Origin: CAVXTF01 sp963701375
GTDB lineage: Bacteria; Actinomycetota; Acidimicrobiia; Acidimicrobiales; CAVXTF01
Assembly: GCA_963701375.1 (NCBI GenBank)
Contig: CAVOZT010000004.1
Span: 744,001 to 808,000, forward strand
Direction: 5' to 3'
Length of the DNA stretch: 64,000 nucleotides
This document shows, one piece after another, positions 57,853 through 64,000 of the stretch. The position numbers were made by a program, and so were the translations under genes. Under the pieces are notes generated by a model that was given only the letters and a program-made list of their open reading frames with translations, did no database searches and was not told where the DNA came from. How positions within the stretch are numbered: position 1 is the stretch's first letter; the number at the start of each line of letters is the position of its first letter.

Positions 57853-58488
57853 TTACCGCTCCCGGACTGCGTACGTCAGGTGCGTCACCCACTGAGTCGG
57901 CTCCGCGCGGACCGGCTCCAGGGCCACGCGGTCGGCGTCCACGCCCTCGAACAGAGGGATTCCGGAGCCGAACAGCACGGGTGAGAGCGCGATCGTGAAC
58001 TCGTCGATCAGGCCGGCGTTCAGGTACTCCAGGATCGTGGCGCCGCCGCCCGCTATGCGGACGTCCCGGCCGCCGGCGGACTCGCGAGCCTCGTCGAGTG
58101 CGCGCTCGATGCCGTCGTTGACGAAGTAGAAGGTGGTCCCGCCCGGCCGCTCCCAGGGGTCACGCTTCTCGTGCGTCACGACGAAGACCGGCGTGTGGAA
58201 GGGCGCCTCCTCGGGCCACGGCTTCTCGCCGAGGTCGAACATGCGCTTGCCCATCACGCTCGCGCCGGTTCGCTCGAACGTCTCGCGCGCGATTTCGTTG
58301 TCGCGCCCTTCCTCACCGCCCTCGCCGAGCTTGAGGTTCTCCCGGAAGAACCGCTGCGAGAATAACCACTGCTGCAGTTCCATCCACTGCTCCCTCCAGC
58401 GCTTCGCATCCGGGTCGTCCACGCGTTCCTCGGGCGCGATGAACCCGTCCAGCGACATCGTCACGCTGAAGAAAACCTTCCCGGCCAT
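57853..58488 (-). CDS. Dihydrofolate-reductase-like (RibD C-terminal domain) protein
   Basis: The 211-residue protein starts KVFFSVTMSLDGFIAP and contains SVMGKRMFDLGEKPW, RIAGGGATILEYLNAGLIDEF and a C-terminal strand region. This is the RibD_C/YyaP type of DHFR fold that binds NADPH. In ArsR-linked operons such proteins are frequent, but the reaction is unknown. It starts by 1-bp overlap (TGATG) with the SRPBCC gene. The gene is convergent with paralogue B. Confidence 0.85.
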   Translation of the reverse strand: MAGKVFFSVTMSLDGFIAPEERVDDPDAKRWREQWMELQQWLFSQRFFRENLKLGEGGEEGRDNEIARETFERTGASVMGKRMFDLGEKPWPEEAPFHTPVFVVTHEKRDPWERPGGTTFYFVNDGIERALDEARESAGGRDVRIAGGGATILEYLNAGLIDEFTIALSPVLFGSGIPLFEGVDADRVALEPVRAEPTQWVTHLTYAVRER

Positions 58489-58994
58489 CAGCCCTCATCT
58501 CCCTTCCGAACGATCTCGGTGACGTAGGCATCCAGGTTGCTAAGGGTCTGCTGCCCACCCTCGACCGCGTGGTACTTCTCGACCGCCTCGTCGCGCAGCT
58601 CCCTGGTGGGGAACACCGCGCGCATCTCGATCCTGGTCGCCGCGCCGTCGGGCGCGAACGTGAACAATGACTCGAAGGCATTCGCGTCACCGCGGAACTC
58701 ACCGTGCAGCAGCTCGATCCGCTCCGGCGGAGCGATCACGGTCCAGGAGATCCACTCCTGGTAGTCCGTCCCGTCCGGTCCGTGCATCACGAAGTCCCAC
58801 TCCCCGCCGACGCGGAACTCGAACGCCCGCGTGGTGGTGGTGAACCCCTCCGGTCCCCACCACCGCGACAGGTGCCGCACTTCGGTGAACGCCTCGAACA
58901 CCAGCTCCCGAGGGGCACCGATGACCCGGGAGATCACGATCTCGCGGTCTGCCGTCGCAGACTGCTCCGGCGTACCTCGTCTCATCGCGCTCAT
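58488..58994 (-). CDS. SRPBCC (AHSA1-type) domain protein
   Basis: The 168-residue protein carries the AHSA1 helix-grip signature: VISRVIGAPRELVFEAFTEVRHLSRWWGPEGFTTT, then GGEWDFVMHGPDG and FESLFTFAPDGAATRIEM, ending with a long helix. It lies between an ArsR regulator and a DHFR-like gene, a common three-gene unit in actinobacteria whose function is unknown. It binds a hydrophobic ligand by analogy only. Confidence 0.88.
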   Translation of the reverse strand: MSAMRRGTPEQSATADREIVISRVIGAPRELVFEAFTEVRHLSRWWGPEGFTTTTRAFEFRVGGEWDFVMHGPDGTDYQEWISWTVIAPPERIELLHGEFRGDANAFESLFTFAPDGAATRIEMRAVFPTRELRDEAVEKYHAVEGGQQTLSNLDAYVTEIVRKGDEG

Positions 58995-58997
58995 CTG

Positions 58998-59336
58998 CTA
59001 CTCCTTCCTTTCCCGCTTGAGGTCCTGCACGTACTCGTCCAGCCGGTCGAAGCTCTCGTTCCAGAACCGCTCGAAACCGCCGGTCCACTCGTGAACAGGT
59101 CGAAGCCCGCGGGCGTCAAGCGCGTACATGCGTTGCTTGCCTGCCTTCCGGTCCCGCACCAGTCCGACCTCCCGGAGCACCCGCAGGTGTTTAGACGCTC
59201 CCGGCTGGGCCATCCCCAGCTCCTGCGCCAACTCGGTCACAGGCCGCTCACCCGCCCGCAGCAGTACCAGGATCTCCCGGCGCTGCGGCTCGGCGATCGC
59301 GTTGAAGACGTCCGACGTCGTCGCTGCTCGTGCCAT
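58998..59336 (-). CDS. ArsR-family transcriptional regulator
   Basis: ATG 59336 gives a 112-residue winged-helix protein: DVFNAIAEPQRREILVLLRAGERPVTELAQEL, then the recognition helix QPGASKHLRVLREVGLV and the wing RKAGKQRMYAL. It lacks the CVC metal motif of arsenic sensors and belongs to the SRPBCC-associated group. An upstream ATG at 59363 lies within the operator palindrome and is therefore less likely. It heads the three-gene operon and probably represses it. Confidence 0.9.
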   Translation of the reverse strand: MARAATTSDVFNAIAEPQRREILVLLRAGERPVTELAQELGMAQPGASKHLRVLREVGLVRDRKAGKQRMYALDARGLRPVHEWTGGFERFWNESFDRLDEYVQDLKRERKE

Positions 59337-59345
59337 GGGACAATC

Positions 59346-59365
59346 ATATTCCGATATCGGCATAT
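59346..59365. promoter_or_regulatory. ArsR operator palindrome
   Basis: ATATTCCGATATCGGCATAT is a 20-bp palindrome with a single mismatched pair around the perfect CCGATATCGG core. It ends 9 bp upstream of the arsR ATG. The AT-rich arms and ATAT core are typical of ArsR operators, so autoregulation of the ArsR-SRPBCC-DHFR operon is likely. Confidence 0.75.
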
Positions 59366-59476
59366 GTCAAGCGGCGAGGAATCGACGGAAAAGGCGCTCT
59401 CGCTGTCTGCATATCGGCCGGAATTGCAAACTTTCGCGAGCGCCCTCTGACCTGGAAGATTTGTCACCGGCAGACG

Positions 59477-59506
59477 TTGACACCACCGTAACTACAGTGC
59501 TGTAAT
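59477..59506 (+). promoter_or_regulatory. Promoter of nrdJ
   Basis: A -35 TTGACA (59477-59482, perfect) and a -10 TGTAAT (59501-59506, five of six) are separated by 18 nt. The spacer overlaps a small palindrome TACAG-TG-CTGTA (59493-59504) that could bind a regulator. A transcript would start near 59513 and leave a leader of about 120 nt. Confidence 0.65.
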
Positions 59507-59540
59507 GGCCCCCGCATCTGGTGGATAGTGGGGGAGCCGA

Positions 59541-59556
59541 CCACAATATGTTGTGG
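59541..59556. promoter_or_regulatory. NrdR box upstream of nrdJ
   Basis: CCACAATATGTTGTGG is a 16-bp near-palindrome that closely matches the NrdR consensus (acaCwATATwGtgt type). It lies about 35 bp downstream of the -10 and 80 bp upstream of the start codon. NrdR represses ribonucleotide reductase genes in response to dATP/ATP. A second box at the usual three-turn spacing is not evident. Confidence 0.75.
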
Positions 59557-59635
59557 TTTCGTCCGATATCCGAGGTGCGACGCCACCTCCGTGGCGACCT
59601 AAGCTCGAAGCGGAGAGGAACTGGAGGCACTGATC

Positions 59636-62479
59636 ATGGCCATCGTTTCGCAGCGGTCGGGGCTCGGCATCCGAAGGCATTTCACCAGCCCTACCGTCCA
59701 CCCTTACGACGAGGTCGTCTGGGAGCGGCGCGACGCCCGAATCACCAACTATCGCGACGGAAACGTGGCCTTCGAGCAGCTCGGTGTCGAGGTGCCTGCT
59801 TCGTGGAGCATGAACGCCACGAACATTCTGTCCCAGAAGTACTTCCGCGGGACTCTCGGAACTCCCGAGCGCGAGTGGTCGCTCAAGCAAGTCGCTGACC
59901 GAGTCGTCGACACGATCACCGCATGGGCCGTGAAGGACGGTTACTTCGAGGACGATGCCGAGGCCCAGACGTTCAATGCCGAACTGAAGCATCTGATCAT
60001 CCACCAAAAGGCAGCGTTCAACTCGCCCGTGTGGTTCAACATCGGGGTGAGCGGCGTTCCACAGCAGGGATCCGCGTGTTTCATACTCGCTGTCGAAGAC
60101 TCGATGGATTCGATCCTGAACTGGTACACCGAAGAAGGGATCATCTTCAAAGGCGGGTCCGGCGCCGGGGTCAATCTCAGCAAGATCCGCGCCTCTGTGG
60201 AGATTCTCGCCGGAGGTGGGACCGCGTCCGGACCGGTCAGCTTCATGCGCGGTGCCGACTCGTCCGCGGGAACCATCAAGTCGGGTGGAAAGACCCGTCG
60301 GGCGGCCAAGATGGTGATCCTCGACGCTGACCACCCTGACATCTTCGACTTCGTGTGGTGCAAGGCAATCGAAGAGCGCAAAGCGAGGGTGCTCCGCGAT
60401 GCCGGATTCGACATGGACCTGGACGGGATGGACTCGTTCTCGATCCAGTACCAGAACGCGAACAACTCGGTGCGTGTCACCGACGAGTTCATGCAGGCTG
60501 TCGTCGATGACGCCGACTGGCCTTTGCTCTCGCGCACGACAGGTGAACCAGTGAACGTCGTTCCGGCCCGGGATCTGTTCCGACAGATCGCGCACGCCTC
60601 CTGGGAGTGTGCTGATCCGGGAATGCAGTTCGACACAACGATCAATGTCTGGCACACCGCACCGAACGCAGGGCGCATCAATGGAAGCAACCCGTGCAGT
60701 GAATACATGCACATCGACAACTCGGCCTGCAATCTTGCCTCGATAAACCTGTTGCCGTTCCTCGATTACGAGGGGACATTCGACGTCAACGGGTTCAAGG
60801 CGGCCGTCAACGTGATCTTCACCGCGCAGGAGGTGATCGTCGGGAACGCCGACTATCCGACCGAGAAGATCGCTGAGAATTCGAGGCGTTACCGCGAGCT
60901 CGGGATCGGATACGCGAACCTCGGGGCTCTCTTGATGGCGCAGGGCCTGCCATACGACTCCGACGAAGGAAGAGCCTGGGCAGGTGCGATAACCGCTCTC
61001 ATGACCGGCCACGCCTACTCGGTGTCTGCGCGCACGGCGTTGCGGATGGGCCCGTTCGCCGGGTACCACGCAGACTCTGATGCCATGCTCGGCGTGCTCA
61101 GGATGCACCGGGCAGAAGCGGCGAACATCAATGAGGAAATCGTCCCCCTCGAGCTGCTTTCGGCGGCGCAGGCCGCATGGGACGAAGCAGTGGAGCTGGG
61201 GGAGAGTTACGGAGTACGCAACTCGCAGGCGAGCGTGCTCGCGCCCACGGGAACCATCGGCCTTCTCATGGACTGTGACACGACTGGTATCGAACCCGAT
61301 CTCGGACTGGTCAAGACCAAGAAGCTCGTAGGTGGGGGAACGATGTCCATCGTGAACCAGACGATCCCTCGGGCACTTGCGAAGCTCGGGTATTCGCCCG
61401 AGCACGTCGAAGACATCGTCGCGTATGTCCACGACACCATGACGATCGTCGGGGCCCCGCACCTGAGCGCAGAGCACCTTCCCGTGTTCGCCTGCTCGAT
61501 GGGCGAGAACTCAATCCACTACTCGGGTCACATTCGCATGATGGCTGCGGTTCAGCCGTTCATAAGCGGGTCGATCTCAAAGACGATCAACATGCCCGAG
61601 GACGTGACCGTCGAGGACGTCGAGCAACTCCACCTCGATGCGTGGCGTCTCGGTCTCAAGGCCGTCGCCGTGTATCGCGACAACTGCAAGGTGGGTCAAC
61701 CGCTTTCGACGACGAAGAAGGAGATCAGCGGAGACTCTGCGCCCCCAGGTTCGGACGCGGAGGCGCACGACAGGGAGCTTGCCCTCCGTATCGCCCAACT
61801 GGAGAAGGCCCTCGACGCTGAGCAGCAACGTGCGGATGTGATCGTGGGAGCTGTTCGCGAACGCCTACCCCGCCGCCGTCGCTCCAGCACGTTCACCTTC
61901 AGGGTCGCGGACTGCGAAGGCTATGTGACCGTCGGCGAATACGACGACGGCCGTCCGGGTGAGGTCTTCATGAAGGTGTCCAAGCAGGGGTCCACATTGG
62001 CCGGGATCATGGACGCCTTCTCCATCGCTGTCAGCCTGGGGCTTCAGCACGGCGTGCCGCTCGCGACGTACGTCCGCAAGTACTCGAACATGCGCTTCGA
62101 GCCGGCCGGCATCACCGACGACGGCGAGTTGCGGATAGCGACGAGCCTCGTCGACTACATCTTCCGGCGGCTGGCTCTCGACTACCTGACGCGCGAGGAG
62201 CGCGAGGAGATGGGAGTTCTGTCGACGGTAGAGCGGGCACAACCCACGCTTCCGGGCGTAGAAGAGCTAGCAACGCCGTCGTCCGATCTCATCGAGGAGA
62301 TGGGCGCATCGTCTGTGCCGCCTACGGCACGAGTTCAGACGACGAGCTCATCGGGTCGGCTCATCGCCCGACCAGAGCAACGCGACGCGCCCCTTTGCTA
62401 CCAGTGCGGCAACACGATGCAACGTGCCGGGTCGTGCTACGTGTGCGGGAGCTGCGGCACGACCAGCGGTTGCTCATGA
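59636..62479 (+). CDS. nrdJ: Adenosylcobalamin-dependent (class II) ribonucleotide reductase
   Basis: The 947-residue enzyme has the class II order: an N-terminal VWERRDARITNYRDG, then FNSPVWFNIG, QQGSACFILAVEDSMDSI and GGSGAGVNLSKIR. The active-site block NPCSEYMHIDNSACNLASIN (Cys) and the substrate loop APTGTIGLLMDCDTTGIEPD follow. A C-terminal extension of about 230 residues ends in CYQCGNTMQRAGSCYVCGSCG, a zinc-ribbon/redox cysteine tail. It reduces ribonucleotides using adenosylcobalamin and does not need oxygen. The length is normal for the actinobacterial NrdJ. The gene is preceded by a strong promoter and an NrdR box, and the ATG by GGAGG within AACTGGAGGCACTG. Confidence 0.97.
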   Translation: MAIVSQRSGLGIRRHFTSPTVHPYDEVVWERRDARITNYRDGNVAFEQLGVEVPASWSMNATNILSQKYFRGTLGTPEREWSLKQVADRVVDTITAWAVKDGYFEDDAEAQTFNAELKHLIIHQKAAFNSPVWFNIGVSGVPQQGSACFILAVEDSMDSILNWYTEEGIIFKGGSGAGVNLSKIRASVEILAGGGTASGPVSFMRGADSSAGTIKSGGKTRRAAKMVILDADHPDIFDFVWCKAIEERKARVLRDAGFDMDLDGMDSFSIQYQNANNSVRVTDEFMQAVVDDADWPLLSRTTGEPVNVVPARDLFRQIAHASWECADPGMQFDTTINVWHTAPNAGRINGSNPCSEYMHIDNSACNLASINLLPFLDYEGTFDVNGFKAAVNVIFTAQEVIVGNADYPTEKIAENSRRYRELGIGYANLGALLMAQGLPYDSDEGRAWAGAITALMTGHAYSVSARTALRMGPFAGYHADSDAMLGVLRMHRAEAANINEEIVPLELLSAAQAAWDEAVELGESYGVRNSQASVLAPTGTIGLLMDCDTTGIEPDLGLVKTKKLVGGGTMSIVNQTIPRALAKLGYSPEHVEDIVAYVHDTMTIVGAPHLSAEHLPVFACSMGENSIHYSGHIRMMAAVQPFISGSISKTINMPEDVTVEDVEQLHLDAWRLGLKAVAVYRDNCKVGQPLSTTKKEISGDSAPPGSDAEAHDRELALRIAQLEKALDAEQQRADVIVGAVRERLPRRRRSSTFTFRVADCEGYVTVGEYDDGRPGEVFMKVSKQGSTLAGIMDAFSIAVSLGLQHGVPLATYVRKYSNMRFEPAGITDDGELRIATSLVDYIFRRLALDYLTREEREEMGVLSTVERAQPTLPGVEELATPSSDLIEEMGASSVPPTARVQTTSSSGRLIARPEQRDAPLCYQCGNTMQRAGSCYVCGSCGTTSGCS

Positions 62480-62485
62480 GGCTCA

Positions 62486-62890
62486 TCAGCCCGGATTGAA
62501 GCCTCGCTGGCACAGCGGACAAGGGTCGTCGAATGAACTACACGACCGAATCTGAACGCGTTTGGCAAGCCAGACACCGCGCGACGAGGGTCGGGGCTCG
62601 CAGCCTGGCTCAGCGCACTCGACGCTGAGATCGACGTGGACGATCGCGGTTCCAGGACACATTGATTCGGCTTTCCTTACCGGTTGACCAGGACGCGGTT
62701 GTTCCGCTGGCTCATCCGAACGCGACGGGTTGCACTCCGGACACTCGGGGCCGAGGACTGCCAAACAGTTGACCACTATGCGGTGCCTTCTTACGGCCTC
62801 CGCCAACGTGTCGCTGCCAATACACCCGGAGACGGAGCACGAAGCCGTCCCGTCAGCGTGGACGAGGAGTGGTTGGGTGCAAGTCATGCG
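62486..62890 (-). CDS. Duplicated Cys-rich (zinc-binding) protein, unknown function
   Basis: From ATG 62890 the 134-residue product consists of two homologous halves. Each has the plan C-x(4,5)-[LI]VH-x-D-x(5)-C-x(4)-GC-x(n)-C-x(6,7)-CPxC: first CTQPLLVHADGTASC...SGC...CPEC, second CPGTAIVHVDLSVEC...PGC...CPLC. A Pro/Arg/Glu-rich linker joins them. Each half holds enough cysteines and a His for one metal. The longer frame to 62974 would start within the operator cluster and is disfavoured. The product is unknown to me. It is divergent from the TetR gene and convergent with nrdJ, 6 bp apart. Confidence 0.6.
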   Translation of the reverse strand, partial: RMTCTQPLLVHADGTASCSVSGCIGSDTLAEAVRRHRIVVNCLAVLGPECPECNPSRSDEPAEQPRPGQPVRKAESMCPGTAIVHVDLSVECAEPGCEPRPSSRGVWLAKRVQIRSCSSFDDPCPLCQRGFNPG

Positions 62891-62934
62891 ATCACCGGGG
62901 GAGCGCTCCAAGCAGTCGCCATGACGGACCGCTA

Positions 62935-62983
62935 TAGTGTCTGACTGACACTCGACAGTGTCACACAGACGCAATAGAGTGTC
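62935..62983. promoter_or_regulatory. TetR operator cluster (AGTGTC half-sites)
   Basis: Four AGTGTC half-sites occur in 49 bp: direct at 62935-62940, 62957-62962 and 62978-62983, and inverted at 62947-62952. The central pair makes a perfect palindrome TGACACT-CGAC-AGTGTCA (62946-62963). The cluster lies between the divergent Cys-rich gene and the TetR gene, whose product is the likely binder. Confidence 0.75.
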
Positions 62984-63016
62984 AAGTAGGAACTACGGAG
63001 CTAGCCAGGGGGTCCG

Positions 63017-63645
63017 GTGACGGCCAAGCGCGTTCAAGTGGATCGAGCTACAAGTGGTCGCCCCACTCTCGGCGAGGAGACTCGATCCGTGGCCCAGGCA
63101 CGCATCCTTCAGGGTGCCGCAACGGCTCTCGCGGAGCGGGGCTTTGACGCCACCGTTGATGACATCGCCGAAGCCGCCGGCGTTGGCAGGCGGACGGTGT
63201 TCCGCTACTTCGCGACCCACGATGAAGTCGTCGGCGCCGCCGTGGCGGAGATCATGGCGAGCTACGAGAGCTCGATTCCAGGTCCGCCCTCGCCGGGAGT
63301 TGAACTCGAGACGTGGCTGAAAGAGACGGCCCTCACCATGCACGACTTGAACGGCCGCGTCATGGGACGAGCGTTTTGGGACATGAACGTCGCGCGTCCG
63401 GGATTTCCCCGGAAGAGCGAGACCGTCGACGGATCGGATATGCGGCGCAGCTGGCGCGTCATGCGTGGGATCTTGCGGGCGGTGAGGGACGGCCGCCGTC
63501 GTGGGTCGTGGACGCCTTCGCTCTTCAGCTTTCGGGGTTTGCCACCAATTTTCTCACCGACTACAGCGTCGAGAGGGCGGCGAGGGTGAGCGCTCGCATC
63601 CTGATCGCCGTCCTCAACTCTGCACTCGCCGACGAGCCTGCTTGA
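63017..63645 (+). CDS. TetR-family regulator, frameshifted
   Basis: The first 140 residues contain a standard HTH (ATVDDIAEAAGVGRRTVFRYFATHDEVVGAAVAE, about residues 49-82). A one-base loss near 63450 changes the frame. The continuation WDLAGGEGRPPSWVVDAFALQL, then GFATNFLTDYSVERAAR, completes a 209-residue TetR protein with the tail pattern common in actinobacterial members. It likely binds the adjacent half-site cluster and may control itself and the divergent Cys-rich gene. Confidence 0.85.
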
Positions 63646-63682
63646 GCCGAACGAGCTCCGGATAGGTCGATGTGAGCCCTGG

Positions 63683-64000
63683 TTACGCCGCGAAGCGCGG
63701 CATCACCTCCTCGCCGAACAGCCGGATGCTCGCCATGATGTCCTCGTGCGGGATGCGGCCCGCCTGGACGAGGCAGATGATCTGGTCCGCGCCGATGTCT
63801 ACATAGGCCTGGACGCCTTCAGCGACCTTGTCGGGTGTGCCGATGAGCGAGTACTCGTCGTTCATAGCGTCCTCGAGCGGGCGCAAGAACCTTGCGACGA
63901 ATTCCGGATCGTTCGCGAGTTGCCCGTAGTACTCGTATCCCTCGACTTGCTTTCCAGCCCAAGGAGCGAAGAGCTTGGCGGTCTGCGCCCCGTACCAGAG
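63683..64000 (-). CDS. Luciferase-like (LLM class) oxidoreductase, 3' part (cut by window end)
   Basis: The last 105 codons of a gene entering from beyond the window. The visible residues LWYGAQTAKLFAPWAGKQ, FLRPLEDAMNDEYSLIGTP, DKVAEGVQAYVDIGADQII and SIRLFGEEVMPRFA match the C-terminal barrel strands and final helix of LLM-class flavin or F420 monooxygenases. GTPDKVAEGVQAY is the typical phosphate-end motif. It is convergent with the TetR gene, 37 bp apart. The substrate cannot be told. Confidence 0.85.
   Translation of the reverse strand, partial: LWYGAQTAKLFAPWAGKQVEGYEYYGQLANDPEFVARFLRPLEDAMNDEYSLIGTPDKVAEGVQAYVDIGADQIICLVQAGRIPHEDIMASIRLFGEEVMPRFAA

Noticed and set aside
62684..62944. 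Plus-strand frame opposite the Cys-rich protein
   Set aside because: It lacks repeats or motifs and runs into the operator cluster, while the minus-strand frame shows an internal duplication.

Overview
The window is about 64 kb of high-GC DNA that reads as a chromosomal segment of an actinobacterium, most likely of the Acidimicrobiia lineage. The support is a WhiB regulator, a PimB'-type mannosyltransferase locus, F420/luciferase-like oxidoreductases, a class II (B12-dependent) ribonucleotide reductase, GTG/TTG starts, and a secreted protein with the 'GYWLVASDGGIFSFGD' repeat that I associate with Acidimicrobiales genomes. This placement is an inference from gene content. No search was run.

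Layout. 1-2.9 kb: MFS transporter end, Nudix hydrolase, zinc-ribbon coiled-coil protein, histidine phosphatase, small helix-hairpin-helix protein. 2.9-6.1 kb (minus): a TetR regulator with its own operator, a haloalkane dehalogenase and a sulfatase, probably one operon. 6.2-11.2 kb: GNAT, then a minus-strand run of a zinc-ribbon/polyproline protein, a lipoprotein, a SnoaL-like protein and a rearranged phosphodiesterase. 11.4-16 kb: a PAS-PAS-PAS-GGDEF-EAL cyclic-di-GMP protein, QueA and an SDR. 16.2-22 kb: CHAP amidase, drug exporter, beta-helix protein, RNase P RNA (minus strand) and xseA-xseB. 22-32 kb: acyl-CoA synthetase, ACT-domain regulator, peptide deformylase, metallo-beta-lactamase-fold hydrolase, FAD reductase, and the moxR-DUF58-transglutaminase operon. 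32-39.4 kb: a secreted repeat protein and a minus-strand operon of glpD, an alkyl-DHAP-synthase-like flavoprotein and a glycerol-kinase-like gene. 39.5-40.7 kb: an IS30-family insertion sequence. 40.7-45.3 kb: fur/perR, rubrerythrin, DUF3501, whiB, acyl-CoA dehydrogenase and trpD. 45.3-51.4 kb: exonuclease, small zinc proteins, PimB'-like glycosyltransferase, START/cyclase protein, ROK glucokinase, luciferase-like protein and aminotransferase. 51.4-54.5 kb: TetR, PlsC-like acyltransferase and a second glycerol kinase. 54.6-57.8 kb: two tandem paralogous membrane proteins of unknown function. 57.8-59.4 kb: an ArsR-SRPBCC-DHFR-like operon with a palindromic operator. 59.5-62.5 kb: nrdJ behind a strong promoter and an NrdR-type box. 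62.5-64 kb: a duplicated cysteine-rich protein, a TetR gene with a cluster of operator half-sites, and a partial luciferase-like gene.

A striking property of this copy of the sequence is that thirteen otherwise ordinary genes carry single-base frameshifts (about 17 events) and queA carries one in-frame TGA. Repairing each frameshift by one base gives a full-length family member. At least two shifts fall in C/G homopolymers (23554-23558 and 25741-25745). The simplest explanation is residual sequencing or assembly error, though genuine decay of some genes is not excluded. These genes are annotated as single interrupted coding regions.

The genes with the most novelty are the tandem membrane proteins at 54643-57833 (with a possible third relative, the lipoprotein at 9120-9857), the duplicated Cys-rich protein at 62486-62890, the phosphodiesterase at 7030-8577 whose halves appear in reversed order, and the putative ether-lipid operon at 34584-39381. 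I found no CRISPR array, tRNA, prophage, or convincing intrinsic terminator.
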